Shown piece by piece: positions 11,516-22,946 of a DNA stretch of 64,000 nucleotides (the first letter of the stretch is position 1; each line of letters opens with the position of its first letter). Source of the stretch: Orobanche coerulescens (taxonomy: Eukaryota > Streptophyta > Magnoliopsida > Lamiales > Orobanchaceae); NCBI GenBank assembly GCA_033398695.1, contig CM065815.1:13856501-13920500 (forward strand), written 5' to 3'. The notes beneath the pieces were generated by a model. That model ran no database searches, was not told the origin of the DNA, and saw nothing but the letters and a program-made list of their open reading frames with translations. A program made the translations under genes and the position numbers.

Positions 11516-12435
11516 GAGTATACATAGTTGTTATTGTTTTTGAGCATATTGACGTTGTCATATGAGTATGCATTTGTAGGTCTTGTGTTAGGACCTTGTC
11601 CGCATTGCATTGTTCGATATCGGATTAGATGATATGATTATCGTGGCACATCATATCTCGAGGTATGTTCCATATTTTCTTTGGTCTTGTCTTTGGTGGA
11701 CAATCGGTTATCGTCTCCGGATTTGATGATATTATTCGATGGATCGTATTGGTCGATATGGTAGATTTCCGTATCGTGAGTTGGTTCTGATAGTTTGAGG
11801 ATCTTGAGTATTGTTTGAGGTACAATACAGATATTATGTTCGAGTTTATTGGTTAATCGAGTACAGGTTGTGAAATGTGATAATGGTTATTCTGATGAGA
11901 ATTACTTGAGTAAGTAAAGTTATGGCGGTAAGATTACGTTGGTCGTATTCTTATGTTGTATTCTCGTTGGTATGTAATTATTGATGTTTTGTGACGGTTA
12001 TCATTGTTGGATATTATGGTGACCCGTCAGGATTTCTTCTTAGGTTCTTGGAGAATCGAGCTTGTAGCGGTCGTGAAGAGATGAGCTTCCCGGAGGATAC
12101 TGGCTAGGACATGTTGTGTGCATTGAGTTTCTTGTTTGGTTCTTGTTTTCCACTGCTAGAGTATCATTTTGGTTGGTCTTTTTCCGCTGCGTGAGTATTT
12201 TGAGACGCACTTTTGGTATATGGTAACTGAGGTTACTTTGGAAATCGTTTTCTAAACTTTTGAGTTTTGGCTGTTTGGCCTTGCGATTTCAAATGAGTTT
12301 TACGACGGTTTTTGATAAATGGATTTTATTAGTATTTATAAATGTTTGTGAAAATTTCTTTTAGCCTTGTGGGTTCCATCTCGGGGCCCACGGCGCTGTA
12401 ATATTTCCGGTTAAATCTGGGGGTGTTACAGAATA

Positions 12436-12447
12436 TGGTATCGGAGC
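12436..12447 (+). promoter_or_regulatory. element C primer binding site
   Basis: TGGTATCGGAGC begins 5 bp after the 5' LTR. This is the form expected for initiator Met-tRNA priming in plant gypsy elements. Confidence 0.75.
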
Positions 12448-14875
12448 ATAGGTTGAGAAAACCTAGGCATTTGGGTCGAGTTGGGTCGTGTTTTTGTTGC
12501 ATCATTCGAGTTGTCGATTGACAAATATTAGAGCCGTGAGTCTTTGTTGTTCACTCAGGCTTGTGCGTTATCGGATTTGCCAGTATCGTACTGGGCTTGT
12601 TATAATTTTTCCAAATGGTGTTAACGTGTTTCTTCGGATAGAGCCGTCTTGTGTTCTCGAGTTGAACTGAGTTTGCAAACGTGTGTTTTGAAAATGTCCG
12701 TGTCGAGTATTTTCTAGAGTCGAGACATGTGCCAGTATCACGGGGAATCGTCGGCTTCACGATCTGTAAGTATTTGGATTTTTGAATTTCATTGAGATTT
12801 ATTGTCGTTCTAAGTTGATACGTTCTGAGATTCAGCAGATATTATACGTTACGGTATAAGGTGACAGATTTGGGACATGATTGATGATCTTGAGAAGTTA
12901 TTGTTTTGGAAATCAATATGTCGGTTAAGTTTTGGAACGGAATTGTGTATTCGGGAGAAGGACTATGGATTGTCGAGAAGAACATGTAGTCATGTTAGTT
13001 CATTTTGTGATATATATGAACTGCTTTTGAGCATTTGAAAATGACACTTTTCAAAATGAATATTTCAAAGATGTTTTACGGAAAATGATTTTGGGCCGAG
13101 ACCCAAATCGATTTTGAAATGGTTTTCTGACTCAGGACTTGGAGTCTGAAAAGGGGTTTTCTATTTTTAAACTTTTTGTAATGCGGAACGAGATACGGGC
13201 TGAGACCCTAATGTTTCTAACGGCTTTTCTATTTTCTTAAAACTCCCGAGATTTGTAAAATATTTTACCAATCGTTTACCTATGTTATTTCCGCGTTTCG
13301 AGGCTTTGGTTTACTTGTTCAAATGGAATTTCTCGGGAAGTCTTTCGCCGTGTTTGATTTGTTGATTCGTTTCAACGTTTTGTCATATCATATTTGAGGT
13401 GACCCAGGATGGGTAAATGGTTGACGATACGAGTCATGTGTGGAAAAGGAGTTTAGTCGGAATTTATATATTGAGATTTTGGAACTCGATCGTGTGGTTT
13501 TCCGATGGAATATCAGTGGATATTGGTGCGAACCGAATTGGTATACACGAGTATGGATATAGTCGAGCATTTGCATACTTTTCATTTTAAAACTTCGAAA
13601 TCGTGTGGATTCGAAGGAAACTGTTATCAAATACTTGGCACCATCGAGCCAAGTTAATTTTTCGAAAATTGACTTTGTGATCTTACCAAAATTTATGTTT
13701 TTAGTTTTGAAATTTTTGAAAGAACTTTCGAAAATTGTCTTCGTGACAAGAATATATGATTTCAAACTGGTTTTGAAAATGTGATCGAGGTACGTACGCA
13801 TTTAGTGCATAATGCATATCGTGGTGAAGTTCTGAATGAGACTCACGAACTGGATGGTACATCAGTATGGTACGATGAAAGAGATTCGAAGTTTAGTATG
13901 GTAGATTGGCTATCCATGGGTGATCAATGGATTGATCAGTCAAGAGAATTATACTACGTTTTGTAGAATCGGTACAGATGTAATTTTTGGAACTTTGGAC
14001 TTTGTAAAACCGGGACATAGGTGCTACGTGATTCCATTGGTGCGGTAGTAGCGTAATCTTACCATAGTGATCTTTGAATGATTTCTTTGTAAGTGTAAAT
14101 ATGGGGATGGTGACCCCATGCTGGTTATTTTGGATATTGAGTGGTCGTTCCCACTCCTTGTATGAATTGGTATGTTCGTCGATTTGCGACTCGTTGTTCG
14201 TATGCCGAGGGAAATGTTCGCCAGTTGGGTATGTTTATTGAGATCTACGGTGCGTGATTGATTTGACGTTTTGAGAATGTTATTCTTTCATATATCTGTT
14301 TCTGTGGTTCTGTGTTGATCGTGTTGGAGCTTACCGTGTGAAGGTATTCTCGATTTTCGTTGATCGTTCGTTGGTAATATTGGAGTTTATCACGTTGATG
14401 ATATTCTCGATTGTGTTTTGACCTCTGGTTGGTCATATTGGAAATTTATCATGTTGATGATAAATTCGGTTGATTTATTAGTTGATCATTTTTGGTGATC
14501 ATCTGAGCGTTTGGATTTTGTGTTGGTGTTTCGGAATTCGTGTCGTTGTTTTGGGCGTTTGTTTCGCAGATGTATTGTGTATAATTCGTCTTATCGGAAT
14601 TGGGACTTGATTATGTAAACAGGCAGACAGGATTTGATTCGGGCAGATTGTTTCATCCGAAGATGATATATTTTGTTGAGACTCAGGGAATTGTGATCGT
14701 AGCGTATTGAGATTATGCGGTGAGAACGCGGCTAGTATCTCCGGAGATCGTCGACCTGCGTATTTGGAAGTATGCTCTTTTGGATATTCGGTAATGATGA
14801 TGATAAATCGTTGTCGTGATGGTTTTGGGATATTTTGAGTTGAACGGTATGTTTGTTCGTTTTATGATGGATTGC
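12448..14875 (+). other. element C non-coding interior
   Basis: About 2.4 kb, T-rich on the plus strand, with no gag, protease, RT or integrase motif in any frame; the longest frames (up to 137 codons, at 13,388-13,801 minus) resemble nothing I know. The first bases after the PBS (AGGTTGAGAAAACCTAGGC) are similar to the leader of element G, suggesting a common non-autonomous lineage. Confidence 0.6.
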
Positions 14876-14895
14876 AAGTTTCGAGGACGAAACTT
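14876..14895 (+). promoter_or_regulatory. pre-PPT palindrome of element C
   Basis: AAGTTTCGAGGACGAAACTT, an 8-bp-arm palindrome, followed by ATTTTAAGGGGTGTAGAA and the 3' LTR. The same motif precedes the 3' LTR of D, F, G and H. Confidence 0.65.
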
Positions 14896-14913
14896 ATTTT
14901 AAGGGGTGTAGAA

Positions 14914-17900
14914 TGTAATATCCTAATTTCTACTATCGATGTTTAATATTATTTTATCCGAGTTATATTGTAGCGTGGAATGCAGATGCAGAGATAAAAT
15001 AAATAAAGGACCGAGATATCGATATCGGTATAATTGTCGTATTTGGTCGACAATTACATTTGAGGATATTGTGTATCGATTGTCGTACTTTTGATATTGG
15101 GTATATCGTATGATGATATTATTGGATTCGATGTTTGTGTTCGGTGTGTCTTATGTTCGCTTTTGGTATGTCGAGACGTTGGACAAGAATCTGCGGAAAA
15201 TGGCTAAGTATAGCCTTATTAGCGCACGCCGATATTCATGCATAACGCACGCTATCGCAGGATTAGCGCACGCTACGTTTATAGGTTAGCGTACGCTAGT
15301 GCGCATGGTCGGAAGGAATCTGCGTGTGGACCCGGCCGCTTTGGCGCACGTTACGTAAGTCAACGGTTGTTGTCTGAAGTATTAGCGCACGCTAAAGATT
15401 AGCTTAGCGCACGCTAACTATATATCGATCAACAAGGAATCTTATCCTTGCTAGATCTTTGTCGAATATGGGGCGTGTGGTAGGTGAACACCGTAGCAAG
15501 TCAACTTGGATAGCGCACGCTAAGATAAATGACTTGCGTCGCTAAGCAGATGTTTTACGTGCGTTAATGCATGGGCATTACGTACGTAAGTTAGTTTACG
15601 AAGCAAGGCGGTAGCCTTTGGGCCTCGATAGCGCACGCTAACAAAGTCATTTAGCGCACGCTAAGGCGGTAGCGCACGCTAAACATGAGATGTTAGCGCA
15701 CGTTAATAATGAATATTATAAAAAGGGACGGAAAGGGTGTTATGAAGCATTTCGTCCATTCCTTCCTTGTAACCGAGAGAGAGAGTTTTTAGAGAGAGGT
15801 TTGAGGTCCCAAACACTGAGAGATGATGATCTTTAACAAGATTAAGATGGAGAGCATGGATTCAAGCCTCGTTCTTCAAGTTATTCATGATTCTTGGAAT
15901 GGAGTCTAGTGTTCTTATTCTTGGTTCATCCAATCCAGGTAATTTTCGTATCCTCTTGATGATGGTTTGTTTTTCTTGGATGATTTCATGTAAGGAGCAT
16001 GTTGGATAATCATATGATGATGTTATATGAGATTCAATGGAATTTTGATAAGAGTTTCGGATGTTAGTTAAGATTCTTCTTACTATAAGGATGGTGATTC
16101 GTTTAACCCGATCTAAGATGGATTTCTGAATCTTGTTAATTATATTGATCGATTTAGAGGAGTTAAATCATGATACGAGGTTGAATTCCGGATTGAATAT
16201 GATATGATCCTTGTTATCGAGTCGGTTTGATTGTTGATGTTATTATTGATATATGGACATTGATATTATCCTTGTGATAGTTATGGTGTCGTTTATCTTC
16301 AAGAGATATGGAGATTCATATCTCCCTTCATTCGGATTCGTAGTTGCAAGATGTTAGTCGATGCTTGAAATGCATGCCACTGCACAGCATTAGCGCACGC
16401 TACGTTTACTGCCTAGCGCGCGCTAACGGGAGCAACTTAGCGCACGCTACGTTAGGTTATTAACGTGCGCTAAGTAGGCGATAAAGGCGATATTTTTGTG
16501 TTACGATTAGGAATTCGTGATGGTTTGACTTGGTTGGTTATTGTGTTTATTCGAGGTTGTGTTGAACCGTTGAGTTCGATTGGTTAGTTTTCTCAGTCGT
16601 TGACCGTTATCGGATATGTGTTATTTGATTTCTTCGATAGGTTGAGATTATTGATCGGTGATTATAACCGGATATTGCGGTCGTGTTCGAGTATGTCTAT
16701 TGTATTGCTTTTGATCGAGGCTGAGGAGCTCGTAGATAAAGGCGATGTGTTCGGCGGCGGCTTCGTGGTATCGGTATCGAGGCAAGTTATTACTTGCTCG
16801 GTTATAATATTTAATGAATGGTTTGATTTCATTTCGTTTATAATGCATATAACGATGATTATTATTGTGAACTCGGGTATTCGGATCGCATATCGTTCTT
16901 ACGATTCAGGGAGAGAAATCATAATGTATATGCTAATCTCAGAATATGTTATGTTCGAGTATCAAGGTTACATTATGGTAAAGACGAGGATATGAGTATC
17001 TATAGTTCATTGTTCGTATGGATCGCCGAGCATTGAGGATAATCGTCGGTGATGATTGGACATCGAGATTTCTCCCGAAGGACTCGGGGCAAGTATCTTA
17101 TATCGATTCAATTAGAGTTAGTGATTTGATCATGCGTATTATCATTCATGTTGTCGAACATGAGGTCGTATTAATTGATTTGTCATATTGTCGTTCATGT
17201 TGCGTTGTTCATGATGATGAACATATTGTTTTGCATATGTGTATGCATATTGTGTTGTTTATGTTGTGTTGATCCGATGGGATCGCGCGATCTATCGAGG
17301 GCGCTGGATCGGATGTCCACCTCGTGTTGGTCCGACGGATCATCTTGGGATCTATGCCGAGGGCGCCGGATCATTGGATGGGTTTTTCCACCTCGTGTTG
17401 GTCCGACGGATCATCTTGGGATCTATCCGAGGGCGCTGGATCGTTGGATTACCCAAGATTGTGTTATTGTTGTGCATATGTATATTGTTGGTTATCCACC
17501 TCGTGTTGATCTTGTAGGATCATCTTGGGATCTATCTTTGAGGGCGCTGGATCATGGGATTTCCATTGAGTATACATAGTTGTTATTGTTTTTGAGCATA
17601 TTGACGTTGTCATATGAGTATGCATTTGTAGGTCTTGTGTTAGGACCTTGTCCACATTGCATTGTTCTGATATCGGATTAGACTGATATGATTATCGTGG
17701 CACATCATATCTCGAGGTATGTTCCATATTTTCTTTGGTCTTGTCTTTGGTGGACAATCGGTTATCGTCCTGGGATTTGATGATATTATTCGATGGATCG
17801 TATTGGTCAGATATGGTAGATTTCCGTATCGTGAGTTGGTTCTGATAGTTTGAGGATCTTGAGTATTGTTTGAGGTACAATACAGATATTATGTTCGAGT

Positions 17901-18489
17901 TTATTGGTTAATCGAGTACAGGTTGTGAAATGTGATAATGGTTATTCTAATGAGAATTACTTGAGTAAGTAAAGTTATGGCGGTAAGATTACGTTGGTCG
18001 TATTCTTATGTTGTATTCTCGTTGGTATGTAATTATTGATGTTTTGTGACGGTTATCATTGTTGGATATTATGGCTGACCCCGTCGTGGGATTTCTTTTT
18101 AGGTTCTTGGAGAATCGAGCTTGTAGCGGTCGTGAAGAGATGAGCTTCCCGGAGGATACTGGCTAGGACATGTTGTGTGCATTGAGTTTCTTGTTTGGTT
18201 CTTGTTTTCCACTGCTAGAGTATCATTTTGGTTGGTCTTTTTCCGCTGCGTGAGTATTTTGAGACACACTTTTGGTATATGGTAACTGAGGTTACTTTGG
18301 AAATCGTTTTCTAAACTTTTGAGTTTTGGCTGTTTGGCCTTGCGATTTCAAATGAGTTTTACGACGGTTTTTGATAAATGGATTTTATTAGTATTTGTAA
18401 ATGTTTGTGAAAATTTCTTTTAGCCTTGTGGGTTCCATCTCGGGGCCCACGGCGCTGTAATATTTCCGGTTAAATCTGGGGGTGTTACA
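14914..18489 (+). repeat. element C 3' LTR
   Basis: About 3,576 bp; same order of parts as the 5' LTR, with dyads at about 15,220-15,710, TATA at 15,717 and minisatellite at about 17,269-17,570. Many of the differences from the 5' LTR are small changes at CAG, CTG or CCGG sites. Confidence 0.88.
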
Positions 18490-18494
18490 GTCGC
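18490..18494. repeat. target site duplication of element C, right (GTCGC)
   Basis: Second copy of GTCGC directly after the 3' LTR of C. Confidence 0.9.
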
Positions 18495-18588
18495 TCGTCG
18501 GCAGTTATGCCTCGGCTGCTCGGCAGTGGCTAGGTCGCCCGATCTCCGAGGCGATCGCCGGTCGGAAAGTGTAATTCTGGACACAACA
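18495..18588 (-). repeat. array B LTR-III, right part
   Basis: Continues the LTR after the C insertion (CGTCGGCAGTTATGCC...) and ends ACACAACA. Matches 2,229-2,323 of LTR-I. Confidence 0.85.
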
Positions 18589-18593
18589 ACATA
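18589..18593. repeat. target site duplication of array B, right copy (ACATA)
   Basis: Matches 1,187-1,191. Joining the two flanks restores the leader of element A. Confidence 0.85.
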
Positions 18594-18905
18594 CTATGTA
18601 CCACAAGTATTAGACACAACTATATTACACCATACTGTGTAAATAAAATTATGCACCGCAATTATCTCACTAAGATAAAATCGAGATACACAGGTATTAC
18701 GTATAAAGGAGGAGACTTACATCCACAGGTCGTACGGAGATGACGGTTTCCCACGATACTAATCTCATCCGACACGTTGTGACTACGCACAACTCAACTT
18801 GTCACCTGACGTCTCGAACGACAAGACAACACATTACTCGACAAATCACGACTCGACTCGACCCGACAGCCTAGGTTTCCGCAATCTAAGCTCCGATACC
18901 ATAAA
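18594..18905 (-). other. element A leader (PBS-proximal part) with primer binding site
   Basis: The plus strand carries GCTCCGATACCA at 18,890-18,901, i.e. TGGTATCGGAGC on the minus strand, 4 bp from the A LTR. The leader then runs left to the B insertion and resumes at 1,186. No coding sequence. Confidence 0.7.
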
Positions 18906-19257
18906 TGTAACACCCCCAAAACCATATGGGAATATTACACGCCGTAGACCCCTTTTTACGAGGATCTACCAGGCTATACCTCACAAAACGACCAACTGCT
19001 TGCCCGGCCAGGGTCAAACAATAAAATAATATAGACCGATGAGGTCACACAACTCAATCAATAAAATTGACTTATACAACATTACCCACACAGGGGTCGA
19101 AATACAATACAGCGGAAGACTGAAATCAACTCTGACAACACAACAAAAATCAAAAACAACTCTCGACTCTTGATTAGTATCGCAGCTCGTCATCCTCTTG
19201 TGCCAATCCTGTGACTGCTCCCCTGAATCTGCATGTACGTGGACGTAAAACAGACAC

Positions 19258-19303
19258 CCACCCCCCAATTACTCGGGGGTTAGTAAAACTCCACTATTTT
19301 ACT
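19258..19303 (-). promoter_or_regulatory. double hairpin in A LTR
   Basis: On the minus strand AGTAAAAT-AGTGGA-GTTTTACT is followed at once by ACCCCC...GGGGGGT. The pair corresponds to the G LTR structure at 53,606-53,648, with a compensatory C-G to T-A change in the first stem and the loop AGTGGA unchanged. Confidence 0.5.
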
Positions 19304-19679
19304 AGAGAAAGTATCAAATCATACGAAATATAACAAGCAAATAATAATCGAGAATCAAACACAAAATTCAAGTATCGATTTATTCCTGGGGGTTTTAATA
19401 AGGGTAAATAAGCTATGAAGCATTTCGAAAATAAGTTCATCACCTCGGAAATTTTAGAATTTAGAAACCTTTAAAACTCTGAGTCCTGGTTCACCAAACC
19501 TTTCTTTTAAGAAGGGTTGAGGGCTTTAACCCAAATCTTATTTCATAAATCAACAGTTCACAATACAGAAAACATTTACTCAAGCTTAGGACTCGGTCCA
19601 GCATTCATTTTCATAAAACTTTTCCTTTCAAAACTTTGATTAGAAAATAAACATGTTCATGACAACGTGATCCACTGTC

Positions 19680-20045
19680 ACGTGTCTCCGTAGGTTCAAC
19701 AACCCACACGGACTATATCAATCACAACAATCACACACACAGTCCTGACACCGTAGTCCACTGCCATGTGTCACCGTAGGTTCCGCCGAACCCGCACGGT
19801 TGGAAGTCACACATCAACCATAACAACCAGTCCTGACCCCGTGAACCTGTGTCACGTGTCACCGTAGGTTCCGTCGAACCCGCACGGTTGGACGTACTGT
19901 GTCCTGATTCGATGGACCTGTGCCATGAATCATCGTAGGCCTCGTCAGACCCGTACGATTGGACCTCAGCACCACACACTAAGTTTCTTATCCCATGGAC
20001 CTGTGCCATGAATCCTCGTAGGCCCCGTCGAACCCACACAAGTGA
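19680..20045 (-). repeat. tandem repeats in A LTR (units about 70-100 bp)
   Basis: About five diverged units on the plus strand, each with CCTGTGTCACGTGTCACCG-like sequence and then GTAGGTTCCGTCGAACCCGC. On the minus strand these read GGGTTCGACGG, similar to the TCCGACGGG repeats in the C, F, G and H LTRs. Confidence 0.6.
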
Positions 20046-20066
20046 ACTTAGCGTTCCAGCACACAA

Positions 20067-20099
20067 CATTCACATTCACATTCACATTCACATTCACAC
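20067..20099. repeat. hexamer microsatellite (ACATTC)n
   Basis: Five or so copies of ACATTC inside the A LTR. Confidence 0.8.
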
Positions 20100-21006
20100 T
20101 ACATTTGACAATGAGCACAGTTAATCAATCACGTTGATCACCACATAACACAATCTCAACACTCGCAACAACTATCATCAATTAACAGCACACAACCAAC
20201 ATAACACACGATCGGTACACAATACATTGCACAACCAAGTGTACAACCATCCCATATGTACGTCGCAATCCTGCAAAAATGGCACAACACCTAACACGTA
20301 TACCAATATAACGCTATTATCACAAAGCCTTCAAATTGCGGAATACACAACCAATTCAAACGGAACATATTTACGAAGACAAGCAAAATAATTATAAATC
20401 TCATACGTGATTATTAGTCGCAAGATACAAGTCGTATAATAAGATACTTGCCTTAATAACCGTTACCGAATACCCCGAAAAACACGGTTCGACCGGGAAG
20501 CTTGTACCACGAAGAAGACAACGAACGGAAGGGTTCCGACTCGAGTTCTTCACAAGGAATCTGACCCTAACATCATACCATCAATAAATTAACGAACAAA
20601 CGAGGAAGAATCATCGTAGAACGCTCGGATTCTCTTTGTGACATTTTATCGAACACCTTCAAGGCGTCGATAAGATACTCAATAAAATGACAAATCCATG
20701 GCAATCCAACCATGGAATAACAAGGAATTCGATATAATATAGCTTAAAAATCATCAATACATCACTATTCTGATTTAAAACGGATTAAACGGACAAATCG
20801 AACAAAATCCCCAAAACTAGATTTTAAGAAAACTTGCCTTGATTCGCTGGATTGAAGGATGTTATGTGATGATCAATCGATGATATGAACTCCAAAACTT
20901 TGTGGATTCATAGTATAACAACATGTATTCGACTTCCCAAATACTCCAGCCGCGGACAGGAAGGATAGGAAATGAAAACGAGTGGAAAAAAACGACTGCT
21001 CGGCCA

Positions 21007-21014
21007 TATTTATA
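21007..21014 (-). promoter_or_regulatory. TATA box of A LTR
   Basis: TATAAATA on the minus strand, directly next to the GACACGGC repeat cluster. Confidence 0.55.
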
Positions 21015-21843
21015 CGCCTGCCGAACACGGCGCAAAGAACCGCCCATCAAAGACCGTGTGTCTCGGCCGTGTCTCGGCAGATGCGATCTGGCCGACCAGC
21101 GCGAGACACGGCGCTCGGCGCGCCGTTTTGAGGCCGTTCGCATGTGTCCGGACAGCAGCCTCCAGGCACAAAATGAAGAACCACAACGACGATCTGTACG
21201 ACCCCGAAACCCGAACATGAATACGAATCGAAGATACGGTTACGAAGTACTCGCAAAGACGAATCTAAGAGCTAAGAGAACACACGATTCCTACCACCCG
21301 AAGGCTCGAAATTCGACAACCGAAGTAATTACCCCAAATTTTGGGAAATTACGAAAACGGCCCAAAACGTCCGAAAATCACGATACGTGATCGAATAACC
21401 AAACCGAAGTTCACAACACGTCTGAAAAAGTTAAACGGACTTACGGGAAACTCGAAACAGTAATTTCGGACGAGATTCACTAGAATCGAACTCGAGTGCG
21501 GAAAAGTCGTTAAGAAACACGGAACTCAAGAAAACAATACCGAAACGAACTCGGGTGATAAAAAGTGCAGAATTAATCATTCTCAGAATGATGAAACGGT
21601 CTCAAGCGAGTCGTCGAAACGGACCACCACCGAAAAAAGAAAATTACCGGAAATCCGAAATTGCGGATATTACACCGCGTCCTGGGGAGGAGGTAGCGGC
21701 GTCGGTCATTGAAGAAGATGACCGGTGGCGGCTAGGGTTTCTAGGAAAATCCGATATTTTTCCCTTTTTTTTGTTTCGGAATTTTGCAGAAAAAAAACGG
21801 GAGAGATTTTTCTTGCTCAGTTGGGGACTACGTGCTGATAACG

Positions 21844-22015
21844 TGTTGAAGGGAAAATAGCTGAGACATAAAGTAGGGCAAAAGTGTATGTTATTCCATT
21901 GATGACATCCCTTTAAATAGGGAGAAATACATACAAGCATGCCTAATCTTACCCTAACTAGGAAAACCCGTAAACTAACAGACTTAGACACACATTGGGT
22001 ATTATTACTTTAACA
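21844..22015 (-). repeat. small Copia-like LTR with adjacent PBS
   Basis: TGTTGAAGGG...CTTTAACA, about 172 bp with TG/CA ends. Left of it, the minus strand reads CGTTATCAGCACGTAG, the usual Copia PBS position and sequence type, so this is the 5' LTR of a minus-strand element whose body is lost. About 170 bp of possible leader remains (21,675-21,830) before the A LTR. A TATTTAAAG box is near 21,915. A gene-derived fragment cannot be excluded. Confidence 0.5.
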
Positions 22016-22554
22016 TATATTGTTTTTTTTTTGTAGTTTTTAAATAAGGGGGACATTTTTTCGCTTTTCTCCGAGAGCATGAGAAACCCTAATACCGGCC
22101 CTGCCATTAATTAATGGTATTCGTATATGTGCGATGTGTACAGTGTATGTATGAATCTGTGCCCGCTTATATATAGATGAGAGATGCGCACAGCGACTTA
22201 AAACCACCACTAGTTTTTTTTTTTTTTCCTTCAACATCTCTGTGCGTGCGTGAGTTTTCATCAAGTTCCTTGTCTGTAAGAAAACTCGACAAAAACAAAA
22301 GGAGAGAAATTTATTAGAAGGGGAAAAAAATAAATGGACAATAATTGCATGTGGTGTACGTATAGCAATATTGAGAAGTGCCAGTGCCAGACGTGCTGGA
22401 ATTTTGAGCACCTGTAGGCAACTCTCTCTCTCTCTCTCTCTCTCTCTCACCTGCAGGCAAAATAACTAAAACCATCATATCCCAATTCCCCCAAAGTGTT
22501 TGCAGCAAATACGAACAGGTGGAACCTTACAAGTGCAATACTTGTAACGAACGG
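22016..22554. other. spacer with simple repeats
   Basis: AT-rich with T-runs (22,021-22,032; 22,214-22,228) and a (TC)n microsatellite at about 22,422-22,448. No gene, LTR end or RNA gene recognised. Confidence 0.5.
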
Positions 22555-22946
22555 TGTTGTTACCCAAAATATTATCCGAAGATAGTATTGCTGGAGTGAT
22601 CGAGTAACAAACAAATGCGAGAACACCTCCGTGGGAAAATTGGTAACACAAGATTTGCCGGGGTTGTTAATCCCGGGCTTGAATGCTCTCGCGAGATGTT
22701 ATTAATAAATATACTGTCGAGTACAAATATTAATGTTAGAATCTAATACAAGGAGTGTAAAAGCTTCTAGTTATCTAGGCTTTAGAGCGCGTAGATTGCC
22801 GGAAGAACTAGATGGATGAATCTGTGAGTTCTTGCTTAGGATATATGATGAATGTGTATGGATATCACTATGGATGTAGAGGTGTTTGCCAAAAGAGCCT
22901 TTGATTCTCTCTTTGGTGTGTATTTTGCACTTAATTCGTAGTCGAA
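22555..22946 (-). repeat. element E 3' LTR, left part
   Basis: TGTTGTTACCCAAAATATTA start, homologous to the first 400 bp or so of the B LTR (shared TTGCTCTCGCGAG-like block). Split by D at TCGAA. Confidence 0.75.
22942..22946. repeat. target site duplication of D, left (TCGAA)
   Basis: TCGAA before the D LTR, repeated at 32,792-32,796. Confidence 0.88.

Larger units (their letters stand above)
8857..12430 (+). repeat. element C 5' LTR
   Basis: About 3,574 bp. In order: AT-rich start; a cluster of TAGCGCACGCTA dyads (9,167-9,655); TATA box at 9,667; a transcribed stretch with a second dyad group (10,338-10,419); a minisatellite of about 70 bp units (11,216-11,515); and the end GGGGGTGTTACA. 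It matches 14,914-18,489 closely, with scattered indels. Confidence 0.88.
8857..18489 (+). mobile_element. element C: non-autonomous LTR retrotransposon with 3.57-kb LTRs
   Basis: Two long direct repeats with TGTAATATCC...GGGTGTTACA ends flank a 2.48-kb interior and a perfect TSD surrounds the whole. A PBS matching TGGTATCGGAGC follows the 5' LTR, and an AAGGGGTGTAGAA purine tract precedes the 3' LTR. No gag or pol domain can be read in any frame inside. This is a LARD-like element that probably uses proteins of a Tekay-like gypsy, since PBS and pre-PPT sequences match those of D and F (inference). It is the youngest insertion in the left nest by nesting order. Confidence 0.88.
1192..18588 (-). 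mobile_element. array B: tandem Tat-like gag-only LTR element (LTR-gag-LTR-gag-LTR), containing element C
   Basis: Three LTRs of about 1.13 kb (1,192-2,323; 4,509-5,647; 7,826-8,856 plus 18,495-18,588) alternate with two internal regions of about 2.18 kb, a repeat period of about 3.3 kb. Orientation is minus: the PPT (AGCTGGGGGGCAAT on the minus strand) abuts the left LTR of each unit and the PBS-like TTGGCGCTAGAAGGAGGG abuts the right LTR. Each interior holds only a gag-like gene and no pol, as in the non-autonomous TR-GAG type. The LTR and PPT resemble those of element E, so E or a relative may supply enzymes in trans (inference). Such LTR-sharing tandems usually arise by unequal recombination between copies. 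Confidence 0.85.
18906..21674 (-). repeat. element A 5' LTR (Tekay-like gypsy)
   Basis: About 2,769 bp, TGTAACACCCCC...GGATATTACA on the plus strand. Read on the minus strand, its first 500 or so bases (TGTAATATCCGCAATTTC...) match the LTR starts of G and H, so these share a backbone. TATA is at 21,014-21,007 (minus). Just upstream of it are GCCGAGACACGGC-type repeats (about 21,017-21,120) instead of the TAGCGCACGCTA dyads seen in G. The other A LTR is outside the window. Confidence 0.78.

Noticed and set aside
19014..19268. 84-codon minus-strand frame in the A LTR
   Set aside because: It lies over the hairpin region and LTR repeats and has no protein family signal.
21555..21860. 101-codon frame across the right end of the A LTR
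   Set aside because: It crosses an LTR border into an unrelated piece and has no family resemblance.
22347..22450. Host gene exon in the spacer before element E
   Set aside because: Only simple repeats and short frames; no splice-supported coding potential seen.
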